A DNA stretch of 64,000 bases from Cristatella mucedo (Eukaryota > Bryozoa > Phylactolaemata > Cristatellidae), in the NCBI GenBank assembly GCA_009760855.2, contig WPIO01000093.1, positions 120,001 to 184,000 on the forward strand, given 5' to 3'. Under the pieces are notes generated by a model. The model had not been told where the DNA came from and ran no database searches. It saw only the letters and a list, made by a program, of their open reading frames with translations. Below are positions 34,301-45,771 of this stretch, one piece after another. The translations under genes and the position numbers were made by a program. Every line of letters begins with the position of its first letter. Position 1 is the stretch's first letter.

Positions 34301-35570
34301 CGGGCGCTCGGGCGGCGCGCGATGCAGAAGGGGCCTCGCGGTGCGTCGCCACGGCCGCGAGCTGGCCTCGGCGCGCTCCTTCCTTCGGCCCGGAGGCAGG
34401 CGGCAGACGCGCGCGCGGGCGGCGGGCGAGAAGGAGCCGCCGAGTGACGTCAGAAGACCGCTGGCAGAGGGGAAAGCTGAAAGATGGCGGCCGAGTGAGA
34501 AGAAGAAAGCCGTTCCACCGCGCCCTCGGACTCGGCGGCGGCGGCGGCGGCGGACTGGGCAGGGCAGGAAGGCTAATGGCTCGACCGAGATTCGGCTCGG
34601 TCGAGGTCGCTCGCTCGCTCGCTCCAAAACGGAAGCGAGCGCGGCGACGACGAGCACCGTGCAGGCCACGCCGCCTTTCCGCCGAGCGACGTCCGACAGC
34701 CCGCCGCCGCCGCCGGCCGACTATCTGGCCGACGCTAACCGCATCGGGCAGCCCATCGCCAGACGACGCTCTAGGATGGGAGCGACAGCCAGCGACGCGC
34801 TCGTACGCCCACTCCCCCGCCCCACCGTTCCCGGTGCGAATCTCTCCTCTTCCGTCGTCGGTGCCGCCGATAGGACAGCCGCCGGACCTAGCACCGACGT
34901 CGCGGTCTGCTGGCAAATTAGCGAGGCGTCGCCGTCGCCGCCGTCGCCGTCGCCGCCAGCCCCGGGTACGCCAGCGTAGCGACGGCACAAATAAGCTCGT
35001 CTGCGTCTGATAATATAATTGGACTGACGAATAAGATGCGCCGCGGCGGCGCGCCTTGCGATAAACAATCTCGTCGGCGTTCGGAAAAATTTGTGAGCCC
35101 TTGCAGCTGCGCCCACCTCGGAACGCTGCCCGGCTCGCACGACGGCCCGGCGTAAGGAGAGCGGGGATTCGCCTCCGCAAGGTAATGAGGCCGCTAACGC
35201 ATTATGGCCGCCGCATTCGCTGAACGCGATGATGCTCGCCGGAGTCTCGGCTGCTGCTCGGCGGCCCAACCCATTGCGCAGGCCGGTGCCTGCAGCTGCG
35301 CAGCATAAATGTAGGCACGTGCAGCTCGATGGCTTCGCTACTGCGTTCCTCTCCGCGCGGCGGAGGCGGGGCTCTTTAATCTTCACCTTCGGCCGCCCAC
35401 AGGATCGGTTCACTGGCATCGTCGGTTGCCGCGCTCGCAGGAGGTCGCCGCGGACGCTTCCGGTGCCTTCGCTAGCACGCCGGCACGCGAGCGAGCACCC
35501 ACTGCCAATACGAGTCACGGGTCTGGCTTGGCTGGCGAAGAGATAATAAATATCTCGAGCTATCTGCACT
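31376..35570. other. Large CpG-rich domain without a recognisable gene
   Basis: About 4 kb of CpG-dense DNA with many overlapping ORFs on both strands (to 313 codons, minus, 35180-34239), all Arg/Ala/Pro/Ser-rich and domain-free. Includes a CCAAT-bearing inverted repeat (31501-31533), two AT-richer islands with AAAACCGA/TAAAACCG words (32930-33020, 33160-33275), GGC runs at 33909 and 34158, and a TGACGTCA at 34445. It may hold a promoter or first exon that I cannot identify. Confidence 0.5.
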
Positions 35571-35782
35571 GCGTCATTTTCGCGAAAGGTGCGTAGAGAG
35601 TAATCGTGCTAGAGGAGGCTGTACTGTGAACTACCAGCGGCCATTTGAAAATAGTTTCGTATACGCCTTAACGTCACAGCTACGAGGCTGCTGTAATGCT
35701 CTTTTTAAAACGTCAAGCTGGATGCTGTGTTATTTCCCTCAAATGATGGATGTGTGTTTGAAATACGAAAAAAACGTTAGCT

Positions 35783-35945
35783 GATCTAGCAGCTTCATTT
35801 ATATAGCTGCAGAAGAGCCTTTATGTCTATCACCATCGCTTGCAGTGGGGGATAAGGGATCGCCCACCGCAGGAATCGAACCCACGACCGGAACCCACAT
35901 GGTTGCGGAGAGCGAGCACCTTGCCACTAGGCAAAGATCCAGGGG
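35783..35945 (-). mobile_element. tRNA-derived SINE
   Basis: Full-length, reversed: TTATATAGCTGCAGAAGAGC, CACCATCGCTTGCAGTGGG, box B as GGAATCGAACCC (35872) and box A-like CTTGCCACTAGGC. Confidence 0.85.
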
Positions 35946-36489
35946 TGACAGCTGTGCTCAGTAAGCTTCCGCAGTTCGAAAGAGAACCTGGAATAAAAAG
36001 CCGTTCATTTTCATGAAACATTTCATTCTCAATTTGTCAAGGTGTCGCCAGAGCTTTATGAGCAAGTGGCGAAGCACTTCGTAAAGTTGTTTCGCCCACA
36101 CTCAAGTCCAGTGCGATAAGGAAAAGTTTCCCAAAGCGTAGCAAGATTTATATTTAGCACTTCACTTGCAAGCTCTTGAGCTTTTCTAAGTCGTACTGTG
36201 TCGTGCGCTAACATGAAGAGAAAGCAAATTCCGTAGAGCCAGAAAATATTTGGGTAAACTATTTCGTCGTGTCGATGGCCTTGAAAGAAAATGGCCTATT
36301 ACAATGAGGCTTCCGCTTTACTGGCGACGTCCTTCTCACGCGATCGCAACAATAGATCAACCGGGCATTGACATCACGAATTCTCGCAGTCCATGAAAGC
36401 TGCTAAGTAGTGAAAGATTGTCAAAATATTCAAGACCCCGACATGCTGCGTAAAAAGATATGAAAATTTTTATCAGAAGCCAAATTATT
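35946..36489. other. Unassigned sequence
   Basis: Moderate-GC DNA after a SINE; no gene or element recognised. Confidence 0.45.
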
Positions 36490-37560
36490 ATAAAAATGTA
36501 AAATGGCAATATTGAACGATGACCTGTCCAACACGACCGCTGCTGCAGACGAAGAACAAGGAAGAAGCAGCGAAGGGGTCCTTGATAAGTCTATATTGGC
36601 TTCCTGTTCAAAGTCCTTATCGCAATCAAGAGTAGGAGAAGGAGGAGGAGGAAGGAGGAGGGAGCTTTAGCGAGAGCTCTTTTGCACCCTTTTGCAATCA
36701 GTTTCTTTACCCCGATGATCTCAGCTATTGCCACTTGCCAGATAAGCGCGGCTGGATGAGTTGGCAAAAAAGTTTGGACAGGCGACGCCTTGTATCCGAC
36801 TTTGAGTCTCGAGAAGTTCTGGTCAGATGAGAATCAGTGATAGACCAAGGTCACTGGTGATAGACCAAGGTCAGACCAGTGAACTTGACCAAGGGCTGCC
36901 TGCTGCTGCACTGCTCTTCGAGTGACGGTCCAACTGGCTGAGACGTGGCCATTGCGCGACACGATCTTGACTCTGTCAGACCCGCTGGAACATGAGCTAC
37001 AGGCTTCTCTGTCTCCAGCACTTAAGAGTGATTTTGCTGACGATCGTGCAACTTCACCTTCGTGTAGCAGTTGAATTCCTTTTCGAAAGAATGGAACTCA
37101 ATTTTTGTTCTCGCCAGAACGAACTTCACAGGAATGCTGGCTTAAAGTGGAGTCTCTCTGCTGGCTCTGCTCGATCTCTCCGCAGCTTTTGATTCCAGTC
37201 ATCGTCAAATTCTTCCTGGGAGAGCGGACTCGTCGTCTCGCCTCCCGGCATCACAGGCGCCATGTAAAGATGGTTTGATCCTATCTCAGTCGGCAAATTC
37301 AGAGATTAGATGTCAATGGCCAACGTTAATTCGGTGAGCCTTGAGGCGTGGCCGGCGCCAGAGATCTATTTTAGGGCCACTCCTTCTTCCCAGTTTATAG
37401 TCATCCTCTTGTCGGTGTAATCGCCAAGCAAAATCCACGCTCTTATGGTTGAGCCGATGGCACGCAGCTGTTTTTGTGATCTAACCCCACTCTGCTTTCC
37501 AGTATCTAAAACTCAACAGTTCCCTTAGAATATTAATTTCTGACTTACGTACTTGGAAAA
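36490..37560 (+). mobile_element. Degraded LINE reverse-transcriptase fragment
   Basis: The plus strand encodes LLALLDLSAAFDSSHRQ at about 37159-37209, the RT motif A region (D-x-S-A-A-F-D). Flanking sequence carries frameshifts. A purine-rich (GGA)n tract lies at 36628-36663. The 5' part of the interval is assigned weakly. Confidence 0.5.
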
Positions 37561-37564
37561 GAAA

Positions 37565-37790
37565 ATATTAGCTGATCTAAAAGCCTCATTTGTATAGCAG
37601 CAGAAGAACCTTTAAAGCTATCTCCACCGCTTGCAGTTGGCAATAAAGGATCGCCCACTGCAGGATTCAAACCCACGCCTATTAATAGGTCATTCGCAGC
37701 GCACTCTGTGGGAGCTTAATCTCTATCCCGGCGCTTTACCACTGGCAGCAAGAAAACCAATAACCAAAGTATTTAGGGATGTACAAGGTG
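37565..37790 (-). mobile_element. tRNA-derived SINE followed by a LINE tail fragment
   Basis: Reversed SINE body (TATAGCAGCAGAAGAACC, CACCGCTTGCAGTTGG, box B-like GGATTCAAACCC), then a LINE tail in the same orientation (TGGGAGCTTAATCTCTATCC). Confidence 0.75.
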
Positions 37791-38979
37791 TATACATGCA
37801 AAAGCAAGCTAGTATCAAGCTTAGGCCAGTGCACTAAAGCCAACCCGAAGACGTCGTTATATTATTACTATAGTCAACTAGCAATACACGAGCTTGTTAT
37901 GAATCCTGCCAGTGCGTGGCTTTTCAATTGCTGCACATGCGTTTAAGGGTGTACTTTTCCCATCGGCTTTCGGGAAATAGCTCCAGCTTGGGTCGCAGCG
38001 GGTAGGAAGAACTGCACTAGCGCGATTGCAAAGTGGACTCCTGCCTGCGGGTCACCGCCTCGCTCGGCTTCCTGCCGTCGTATCTAACGACCGGCTCGCG
38101 ACCGCCAAGTGGCCCACTCCAGCTCCAGCAGCTCGAAGCCAGCCTTCCGTATTATAAAGGGGGGGGGCGGGGTCCTCAGGATTGGCCTGCCGCCACCTGC
38201 AGCCGATTCGCTGGCCGATGCTCGCTAGCCGCTCGGCTAGGGCCGAGGGGTGCCGGAGGGCACGGGTGGGGGTGGGGTTGCTTGATCGACCGAGGACGAA
38301 GGCCGACCGGCGGGACGTCGCTGGGTGTCCGAGGGGCTATCTTGAGGGGCCGACCCGCAGGTGGCTGGCGCTGGTGCAGGGAAGCCGGCTGGCTTGGAGT
38401 CTGGGCTCTGACACCTGGGAGTGGGAGAGGTTGAAGGTCCCAGCCCTGTCTTTGCTTACGCTCGTGGGAACGATGCAAAACTAAAGGTATAACGGCCTCA
38501 TTAATTAACGCCCTGCAGAATAGCAGCAGCAGCGTCCGCTCCCTCTTGGAAGGAGCTATAAAGAGCTGACTCGACCACGAGACTCGAGCTCACGACGTCA
38601 AGTGTGCGAGAGCAAGTGTCGCGTGTGCAAGCGTCACGTGTCGTCAAGTGTGCGAGAGCAGCTTATCCCCTGGCTAAGACCGAAGTGCTGTCTGGGTGGC
38701 GTCCCGGGGTCTGCGAAAAAGTAAAAGCAATCCTAGAACGAATTGTCTCCTCGTTTGCAGTCCTCGCTGCTCCGACCCGGCGAGTGCGCTTTCGCGGAGC
38801 ACGCTTCGCGATCGATCGCCGCTCCGCCCACAGAGAGCGGCCGCGCGAGCGCTGCTGCTGCTGCAGCTGCTGCTGGCGGATCGGCTGCGTTTCGCAGCTG
38901 CGACGGGCGAGAAATCTCGCAAACAAGTGGATTGGAACGCCGGGCGATTTCGAGGTCAAACTTTCGCGACGCTAGCCAC

Positions 38980-39250
38980 TATTCCCTGGGCCGTAGGTAG
39001 CCCAGGGAATAGGGTGCACGTCTTCACCGCCCAGGTCGCGAGCTCGAGACGTGCACCAGACAACCCTAAACTGCCGGCTGCTGCAAGCGGCGTGACCGCG
39101 GCCAAGGCTCTTCTGCCGCTGCACTAATCGCGCTCTGCTGCATCGGTTGAACTTAAAAAAAAATAAAAACGACCTCTACGTAAAGCGCCTAGAAAGAGAT
39201 TAAGTTCTCTGAGCGCGCTTTATCAAGTACGTTATCATTATTATCTTTAG
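38980..39250 (+). mobile_element. tRNA-derived SINE plus LINE tail
   Basis: A 12-bp inverted repeat (38980-38991 / 39000-39011) opens the head. Box B-like GCGAGCTCGAGAC, body CTGCTGCAAGCGGCGTG, TTCTGCCGCTGCACTAATCG and an A-rich segment lead into TAAAGCGCCTAGAAAGAG and (ATT)n. Confidence 0.75.
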
Positions 39251-39684
39251 GTCGCCGAGACGACCGCGGCACACCACGGCGCCCACGCAACCTTTGACCT
39301 TCCTTGCGACCCCCCCCCCAACAGGAGGACGGACGCTTTCGTCGCTCGCTCCCTCCGCGCACCTGTCCAACGGAAGGATACCTCGCGCGGCTGCCGGCGC
39401 CTGAAAGTCGAGCTCGTCGGTAGCTCTCCGATTCCAGCCGACGGCGTAACGAGTCAGAATAGCGGCATGCTATCGAACGACTTCGGCGACGCAGGAGACA
39501 TCCGTCCAACGCCAAGATCGACTGCCGACTAAGCTAAAGCGGCCGTTCGGTCGCGCGCGCCCGCTCGGGCCGTAGGCCGCAGGCGGCGCGCACCGCGAAC
39601 TCTCGGCCGGCACGCTAGCTAGCTCCGCGCGGTCGATGGCGGTCCTTGAGCGGCGCGCGAGCCGCGCGCGCGCAAGAGAGAGAG

Positions 39685-39724
39685 AGCGCTATACAAATGA
39701 ACTATACAAAGATTATTATTATTG
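39685..39724 (+). mobile_element. Minimal LINE tail remnant
   Basis: GCGCTATACAAATGAACTAT followed by a short (ATT)n, all that is left of a 3' end. Confidence 0.45.
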
Positions 39725-40655
39725 AGAGAGGACGGCAGGTCGCGCGTCGCGTCCTCGAGCGACGCGCGACCTCGGAGCGCTCCTAGCGACATCGGCGCGC
39801 TCCTAGCGGCGCGACGCTTTTTCAAAGCTACGTCGCGGCAGTTTCAGTGTCGCACTACGCGCGTCTTTGTTGGAGCGAAAAAACTTGAGGAGGCGGTAGA
39901 AAGTACTTCAGTTGCTAGTTGCCGGGTCGTTCGCGTCTTTCCCGGAAGAGCTGCGTCACGCGACTCGTGCAAACATAGAGAGCGACTCGACCCGCTTTTC
40001 TCTGGCGGCAGCGCATCCGGACTCGGAGCTCGAGCGATTGCGTCAGCAAGCGACCGCTTTCCTAATTGGCCAGCGCGTCCCGCGAGTCCGCTAGTTCCGC
40101 CGCCGCCCAGGCGAGCGAGGAGATGGTGCGCCGCTGCCGGCGTCTCGCGCGTCCGTCGCGCGCGACTGCATTCGCCCGGCCGCCGCTCGCCCTGCCGCTC
40201 GCTTCGGTGGCCACTCGAGCGCATGCCGCCTTTCGATGGCCTCGAAAAGCCTCGAAAGGCGGTCTCGAAAGGCGGTGACGCCTCGCGTGCGCACTGCACC
40301 GCTGGCCATTCGCTCGCATCGTTAAGCCCGGCCATCGGCCGCCGAGACTCCGCCGTTCCGTCCAGTGCTAACTAACTGAATAAAGTCGGCGGTCCACTTC
40401 ACCGCCGCCGTCGCGCCGTGGCGGCGGCGGCGGCGGCGACGACGCTATCTCGCAGACGCGTACCGGCGCTCGACCGTGGCCGCGTCGCTTCATCGAAAAT
40501 GCAAACGAGCATCTGCCGCCGCCGCAGCAGCGCTCGTCGCTGTTGCAAGCGGTCGCAGCAAAAGAGAGCTGAACCGCCCTCTAAACAGACCGCCTACCGG
40601 CGCCGCGCGAGCGGAGAGGCGGCGGCCGCCGCTACGACTCACGGGACGCGGCTCC

Positions 40656-41206
40656 GTCGGAAGCGATCTGCGTCGGAAGCGATCTGCGTCGGAAGCGATC
40701 TGCGTCGGAAGCGATCTGCGTCGGAAGCGATCTGCGTCGGAAGCGATCTGCGTCGGAAGCGATCTGCGTCGGAAGCGATCTGCGTCGGAAGCGTCTGCGG
40801 AAGCGAGCGGTCTGCGTCGGAAGCGATCTGCGTCGGAAGCGATCTGCGTCGGAAGCGATCTGCGTCGGAAGCGATCTGCGTCGGAAGCGATCTGCGTCGG
40901 AAGCGATCTGCGTCGGAAGCGATCTGCGTCGGAAGCGATCTGCGTCGGAAGCGATCTGCGTCGGAAGCGATCTGCGTCGGAAGCGATCTGCGTCGGAAGC
41001 GATGTCGGAAGCGATCTGCGATCTGCGTCGGAAGCGATCTGCGTCGGAAGCGATCTGCGTCTTCGGAAGCGATCTGCGTCGGAAGCGATCTGCGTCGGAA
41101 GCGATCTGCGTCGGAAGCGATCTGCGTCGGAAGCGATCTGCGTCGGAAGCGATCTGCGTCGGAAGCGATCTGCGTCGGAAGCGATCAGCGATCTGCGATC
41201 TGCGCA
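40656..41206 (+). repeat. 16-bp minisatellite, about 33 copies
   Basis: Head-to-tail copies of GATCTGCGTCGGAAGC. Most are identical, with a few indel variants (near 40790-40812, 41000-41030, 41058-41066 and the truncated last units). Because 16 is not a multiple of 3 and the unit has no stop, several frames stay open, giving ORFs with EAICVGSDLRRKRSAS-type periodicity that are not genes. Confidence 0.96.
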
Positions 41207-41264
41207 CGCGCAGCAAGCCCTGGGTGGCGGGTGGCTTTTGTTTTTATTCTCGCAGCCCATGTGG

Positions 41265-41456
41265 CAGTGGTTCTCAACCTTCCTAATGCTGTGACCCTTG
41301 AATACAGCTTCTCATGTTGTGGCGACCTCCAACCATACAATTATTGCCTGCAACATGTGGAAATGCGTGTTTTCCGATGGTTTAAGGGACCCCTGTGAAA
41401 GGGTCGTTCCGCCCCCCCCCCCAAAGGGGTCGCAACCCACAGGTTGAGAACCGCTG
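41265..41456 (-). mobile_element. SPIN-like hAT non-autonomous transposon (MITE)
   Basis: A 192-bp element with inverted termini CAGTGGTTCTCAACC (left) and GGTTGAGAACCGCTG (right). The subterminal sequences match remembered SPIN/URR1-type hAT MITEs: CTTCCTAATGCTGTGACCC on one side and CACAGG preceded by a GGGTCG-rich block on the other, with the internal TTTTCCGATGGT. A C-tract (41412-41422) interrupts one subterminal repeat. There is no transposase. The 8-bp flanks (CCATGTGG and GCCTAAGG) are not a clean target duplication, so the insertion is old or its ends are altered. Family assignment is from memory. Confidence 0.85.
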
Positions 41457-41639
41457 GCCTAAGGGCAGAGACGCTCCCTGGGGGGGGGGGGCTGGGACGC
41501 CAGCTGCCATCTTGAGAAACGAAGGACTGACCACGGCGGCAGAGTCGCGAGCGGCCGAGCCGTCTGAGCTGTTTTCGTGTCTGCGTTGTCGAGAGTCGCC
41601 GTCGTGGATTGGGGGCTTCCGGATTCTTCCCAGGAGCGC

Positions 41640-41800
41640 CTAAACTTGTTCCATTATTGGCTACTGCAAACGGCGGCAATAGTAATAATATTAATAATAA
41701 TAATACAATGTATTTGTATGGCGCCATCGGAGAACTGACTCTCGCTCTCTAGGTACTTTACAGATGCTACATAGAAAGCAACAGCCATACTGGTGCCGCC
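41640..41800 (-). mobile_element. LINE 3' tail with adjoining SINE body scrap
   Basis: Plus-strand SINE-like ATTGGCTACTGCAAACGGCG (41656), then (AAT)n and the reverse LINE tail (TTTGTATGGCGCCATCGGAG, TCTCTAGGTACTTTACAG). Confidence 0.7.
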
Positions 41801-41837
41801 GTACAAAGTAGGCTGTTAAATGAGCCAACTTTTTCAG

Positions 41838-42235
<398 letters not shown>

Positions 42236-42409
42236 TGCCTCCAAGCAAACGAAGCTATCAGTCAGCAGGCGGGCGGGTCACGCCGTTTCACGCACTCAGC
42301 GGGCGGGCACCGCACAAAGGGCGCGGTCCGACTGCTGCCGGAGTCGCGCGGGTATCTGGAGACGCGACGGTCGCGGGTATCCGGAGACGCGCGCGCGAGC
42401 GCCCCAGCG

Positions 42410-42548
42410 GCGCCAGCAGCCAATCGAGCGACGCCCGATTTGCTGGCTGCTGCCACGATTGATTGCTAGCTACGGCAGCTGCCGCCGCCGCTGCCGCTAA
42501 GGCTCTTCTGCCGCTAAAAAACGAGGCTACCAAATCCGCTAATATTTA
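42410..42548 (+). mobile_element. Diverged tRNA-derived SINE
   Basis: CGCTGCCGCTAAGGCTCTTCTGCCGCTAA, read in parts, and ACGAGGCTACCAAATCCGC match the SINE 3' half; the head is GC-shifted and weak. Confidence 0.6.
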
Positions 42549-42869
42549 GGGGGTCCACCTCGGGACGCACTCAAGCGTGGCCGCGGCTTTTTCCCGCTCT
42601 CGCTTGCGCCGCCGACAGGTGGCAGTGGCGATTTGTCGAGATCAAGGTCGAGGCTGGGGGAGTGCCGAGGAGGTTCGCGCTTCCCAGGACGACTGGAGGG
42701 CGGGGGGGGGGAGTGTCGCGGCGCTGCCTTCGCCCACCAACTATTCGAACACCCGCTGCCGCTACTTTCCCGCACTGACTTTCAAAGCCTGGCGCTTCGT
42801 CCGCGGCGCGATTGACATTGCCGCCCCAGCAGAGGACTCGCCATCGCCTAGATGCCGCCTCTACCCAGG

Positions 42870-43142
42870 AGCTACCTATTTATGACAGCATTTAGTGGGT
42901 CTCTGTGATTCGTCCTTTACGTGTTTATGCGTGCTGACACTGTTGCGTGCTGTCACTGACTACACTTGCATGCTGACCCTGTGCATGTCACCCCTAACCA
43001 TGTTATTCATGTTGTCTATCAAGATGGATACCACTCTCCATTCGATCGTGCTTCCTTTGCAGCAAATGTAAAGCGCCTAGAAAGAGAAATTAAGTTTTCT
43101 GAGGGCACTTTATCGAGTGTATTATTACTATTACTATTACCT
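42870..43142 (+). mobile_element. LINE 3' UTR and tail
   Basis: From CCTATTTATGACAGCATTTA (end of coding) through the 3' UTR to the (ATT)n-like tail at 43120-43138. Confidence 0.85.
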
Positions 43143-44614
43143 CGCGCACAATGGCCCATTGTCGCCCACCGTGCGGCTATGGCCGAACCGCGAGCGGCAG
43201 TTGGCAACCTCTGGCTGACTCATCGAGACGAATGGTTTGCTGTTGCGCTCAAATTTAGAGACGTTTCACTCTGGCCTGGCCAAGTCGCTAGCCTCGATTA
43301 GAGCTCTCAGGCTCCGCCGGTATTTGTCGCGAGTCGGCTAGCATCGTTACGGACGCTGCGTTTGTGGACTTAAAACATTGATGCGGAAGGCGGCACTGCC
43401 CTTTTGTGACGTTCGGTGTCGGAAAGGCTGGGTAGCGGCTGAGGACACCGGGCGGTCGTCTAGTGCTAGCGCCATTGCTTGTGACTATATTGCGGCGCGT
43501 TATACCTGAAACGCGGCTATATTTGCGTGATTAAGGCACGCACTGATCTCTGTACTGAGCGCCTTCCTGAAAGCTCTGCTAACTTTGGGTTTCAGAAGAA
43601 TCGCAAGCGGAGCCTCTGAGAATATAATAATATATATTATTATATTTATAATATAACTCTGCGAATGTAATAATAATAAAACATGCGTACAGCGACCTCG
43701 GAGAACCGAATCTCTTTCTAGGCACTCTACAGATCCTGTATAGAAGGCATTTCCGAGCGATGCCATGCTTAGTCGAACTTGAGCGAACTAAGAAGCTTTG
43801 TGCTGACATTGCATGCGTCGCGAAGCCAGATTTATCCCAAAAAGAAAGGCAGCTCCGAAAGCAGCGTACGAATATGGGCGGAAATGTTCTATTACGGTGC
43901 GGGTGTTTTTCATCGCTGCCGCGATACGCGTTACCGTCGGCGTATTATCGGCGCCTATTTGCTATCTGCGCCTACAATTCGCTAGCCGCGACTTATCTCA
44001 GGGTTCTATCGCCACCGTTTGCGTCGCGCGTCTGCAAGTACTTGCACCGCTGCGAGCGCTGCGCTTGCTTGCGCACTCATGCCACTAGCCAAGCAGTCAC
44101 GACAGCGCGTCTGCGACGCGACGCCACCGCCGGCAGCCATTTCGTAGACGCGGCAATCCCGTTTGAGAATTACGAGGTGGCCGCCGAGAAGGCCGCAGGA
44201 TCGCGCCGGAAGTTCGCGGGCGTTACGAACGACTGTCTGACGCCGCGGGGCGAAGAGCGGCAGCGGCGGCGGCGGCGACGCTGCCGTTCGTCGCGTGCGC
44301 AGCGCGCGCTCTCTTCGCCCCGATACGAGCTCAGCGAACGAGCGCGCTGCTTCGACGCTCGCCTGGCGCGCCAAAGAACCGAAAGCTGTGCGTCGGCGAT
44401 GCAATCGTGCGAAGCGCGCGAAGCCGACTGTGCCGTCGTCCGGCTCCGTCGTGCCGCCGTTCAGCCTGCGACAGCGAGAACAGCGCCGTACGTAGCGTAC
44501 GCCTGCGTGAGAGAAGCTCGTTTGCAGACGCCACGTATAAGCGTAATGAAAACCTGCCGCGATTACTGTTTAGCGAATCTAAGCGCACGCTACAGCGATC
44601 TCTCGGCTATGTAT
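43143..44614. other. CpG-rich block with a long compositional ORF
   Basis: 43800-44600 is CpG-rich. A 298-codon plus-strand ORF (43760-44656) starts inside a LINE tail and ends inside a SINE tail, with Arg/Ala/Ser composition and no domain, so it is very likely chance. Confidence 0.5.
43605..43790 (-). mobile_element. LINE 3' tail with AT-rich expansion
   Basis: (AATAT)n-rich block 43620-43660, then (AAT)n and the reverse tail (GAATCTCTTTCTAGGCACTC) and 3' UTR to about 43790. Confidence 0.75.
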
Positions 44615-44785
44615 ATATATAAAATTAAAAGTAAAAGTAAAAGAAGTAAAACATGAAGTAAAAGTAAAACCAAAGTATAGCTGTTTAAATCGCCTCACGT
44701 TTGGGCAATAAAGGATATCGCGATGCTGGACTCAGATCAACTACCGGGGTCGTGAAGTGCGATCACCTCACCGCCGGGCTAAGAC
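44615..44785 (-). mobile_element. Diverged tRNA-derived SINE
   Basis: (AAAAGT)n at 44623-44670 is the reversed T-rich SINE end. GGGCAATAAAGGATATCGCG and a weak box B-like CTCAGATCAAC follow. The GCAAGCGG body core is missing. Confidence 0.55.
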
Positions 44786-44997
44786 CTAGCCTCTATTTCG
44801 TTCTGTTCGGTGGGGCGTGGAGGGGCGGGGCGGTGGAGGCCGGCCGGGGGGGGGGAGGAGGTGGCCCACTGCTGAGACGAGACGAGGCCGCGAAATGCCC
44901 GAGGAAATAGAGCGAACGAGTCCATCGTCGACGGCGGTCGGATAAGTGGCGGCGGGGGAGGGGTGGGTGGCGAGCGGTCGGGCGGGACCGAAAATAC

Positions 44998-45165
44998 TAT
45001 CTGATTTAACTGACTCTTTTTGTATAGCGACAGAAGAGCCTTTACGGCTATCGCCACCGCTTGCAGTGGCGATATAAGATCGCCCACCGCAGGATTCGAA
45101 CCCACGACCTCGGGGCCGAGGTCGTGCAAAGCAACCGCCTTACCTAGTGAGCATCTACGGCTCAC
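44998..45165 (-). mobile_element. tRNA-derived SINE, long-hairpin subfamily
   Basis: Reversed full copy: TATAGCGACAGAAGAGCC, CACCGCTTGCAGTGGCG, box B GGATTCGAACCC (45092-45103), then an 11-bp inverted repeat (45103-45113 / 45116-45126) and box A-like CCTTACCTAGTG. Confidence 0.87.
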
Positions 45166-45174
45166 CGGACCAGT

Positions 45175-45650
45175 GCATATCGCAAAGTCCGCTCCCCGGC
45201 ATCCGGTCATCTCGCCGTCCATCGCACAAAGTCGAAATCTACTTACTGCGATCAATCGAACCTTCAGCTCGTACGCGACGAAAGTCTCGAACGTAGCTTC
45301 CAGCTACGGTCGCCATGAGCAGCGACCGCGCATCAATCGAGTCTCAGCCTACTAAAGACACGCGCGCGCTCCGATCCGCTCTACTGCCGCCTGAGTGAAC
45401 TTTTTTGTTTTGCTTTGTCGTTTCAGTGTGGTTTGCGTGAACCTCATCTGCATGCAACTAGCCGCAGGTCTTAATAGCAGGTGGCCACGAGAGTGTTCGG
45501 GTTTACTCTGCTCGCTGCTGCATGCTTGATACTGTGCATGGCACTAGCCCTTGGTTATTGATTATCTTGCTGAGAGTTGTACAGCGCCAGGTCAATGACT
45601 ATGTCCTCTGTGGGTGCAATGCAAATGACCTAATATCATCATCACTATTA
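45175..45650 (+). mobile_element. Second LINE family (CR1-like) 3' fragment
   Basis: GGTCATCTCGCCGTCCATCG..AAGTCGAAATC aligns with 5247-5280. The 3' end GCATGCTTGATACTGTGCATGG through TTGATTATCTTGCTGAGAG corresponds to 5573-5640. Ends near a short (ATC)n/(ATT)n. Confidence 0.6.
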
Positions 45651-45771
45651 TTATTCCAAGCCGGCAGGGATTTCACGCTCGCACAGACAGTCGTGGTGAA
45701 TTTTTGTGCTAGATCGTCCTGTGCATGCGTGCACCCCTTCGCTTAACGCACCGACAGAAAAGGAGGTCAAG

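Larger units (their letters stand above)
37791..40655. other. CpG-rich block without a recognisable gene
   Basis: 38000-40655 is CpG-dense except for the SINE/LINE pieces at 38980 and 39685. ORFs to 217 codons (39722-40375) are compositional. GAATAAAG at 40378 resembles a poly(A) signal, but no exon leads into it. Confidence 0.45.

Noticed and set aside
34239-35180. 313-codon minus-strand ORF and many overlapping long ORFs in CpG-rich blocks
   Set aside because: All frames on both strands are open at once, composition is Arg/Ala/Pro/Ser from GC-rich DNA, and no domain or periodic codon signal is visible.
35783-35945. Genuine tRNA gene at box B sequences (also 4804, 45092, 63260)
   Set aside because: No acceptor-stem pairing of a functional tRNA, and each is followed by the same SINE body and T-rich end.
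40418-41398. 326-codon ORF with 16-residue periodicity
   Set aside because: Product of the 16-bp minisatellite and the adjoining hAT MITE; equally long frames exist in other registers.
43760-44656. 298-codon plus-strand ORF
   Set aside because: Begins inside a LINE tail and ends inside a SINE tail, with no recognisable domain; explained by stop-poor CpG-rich sequence.
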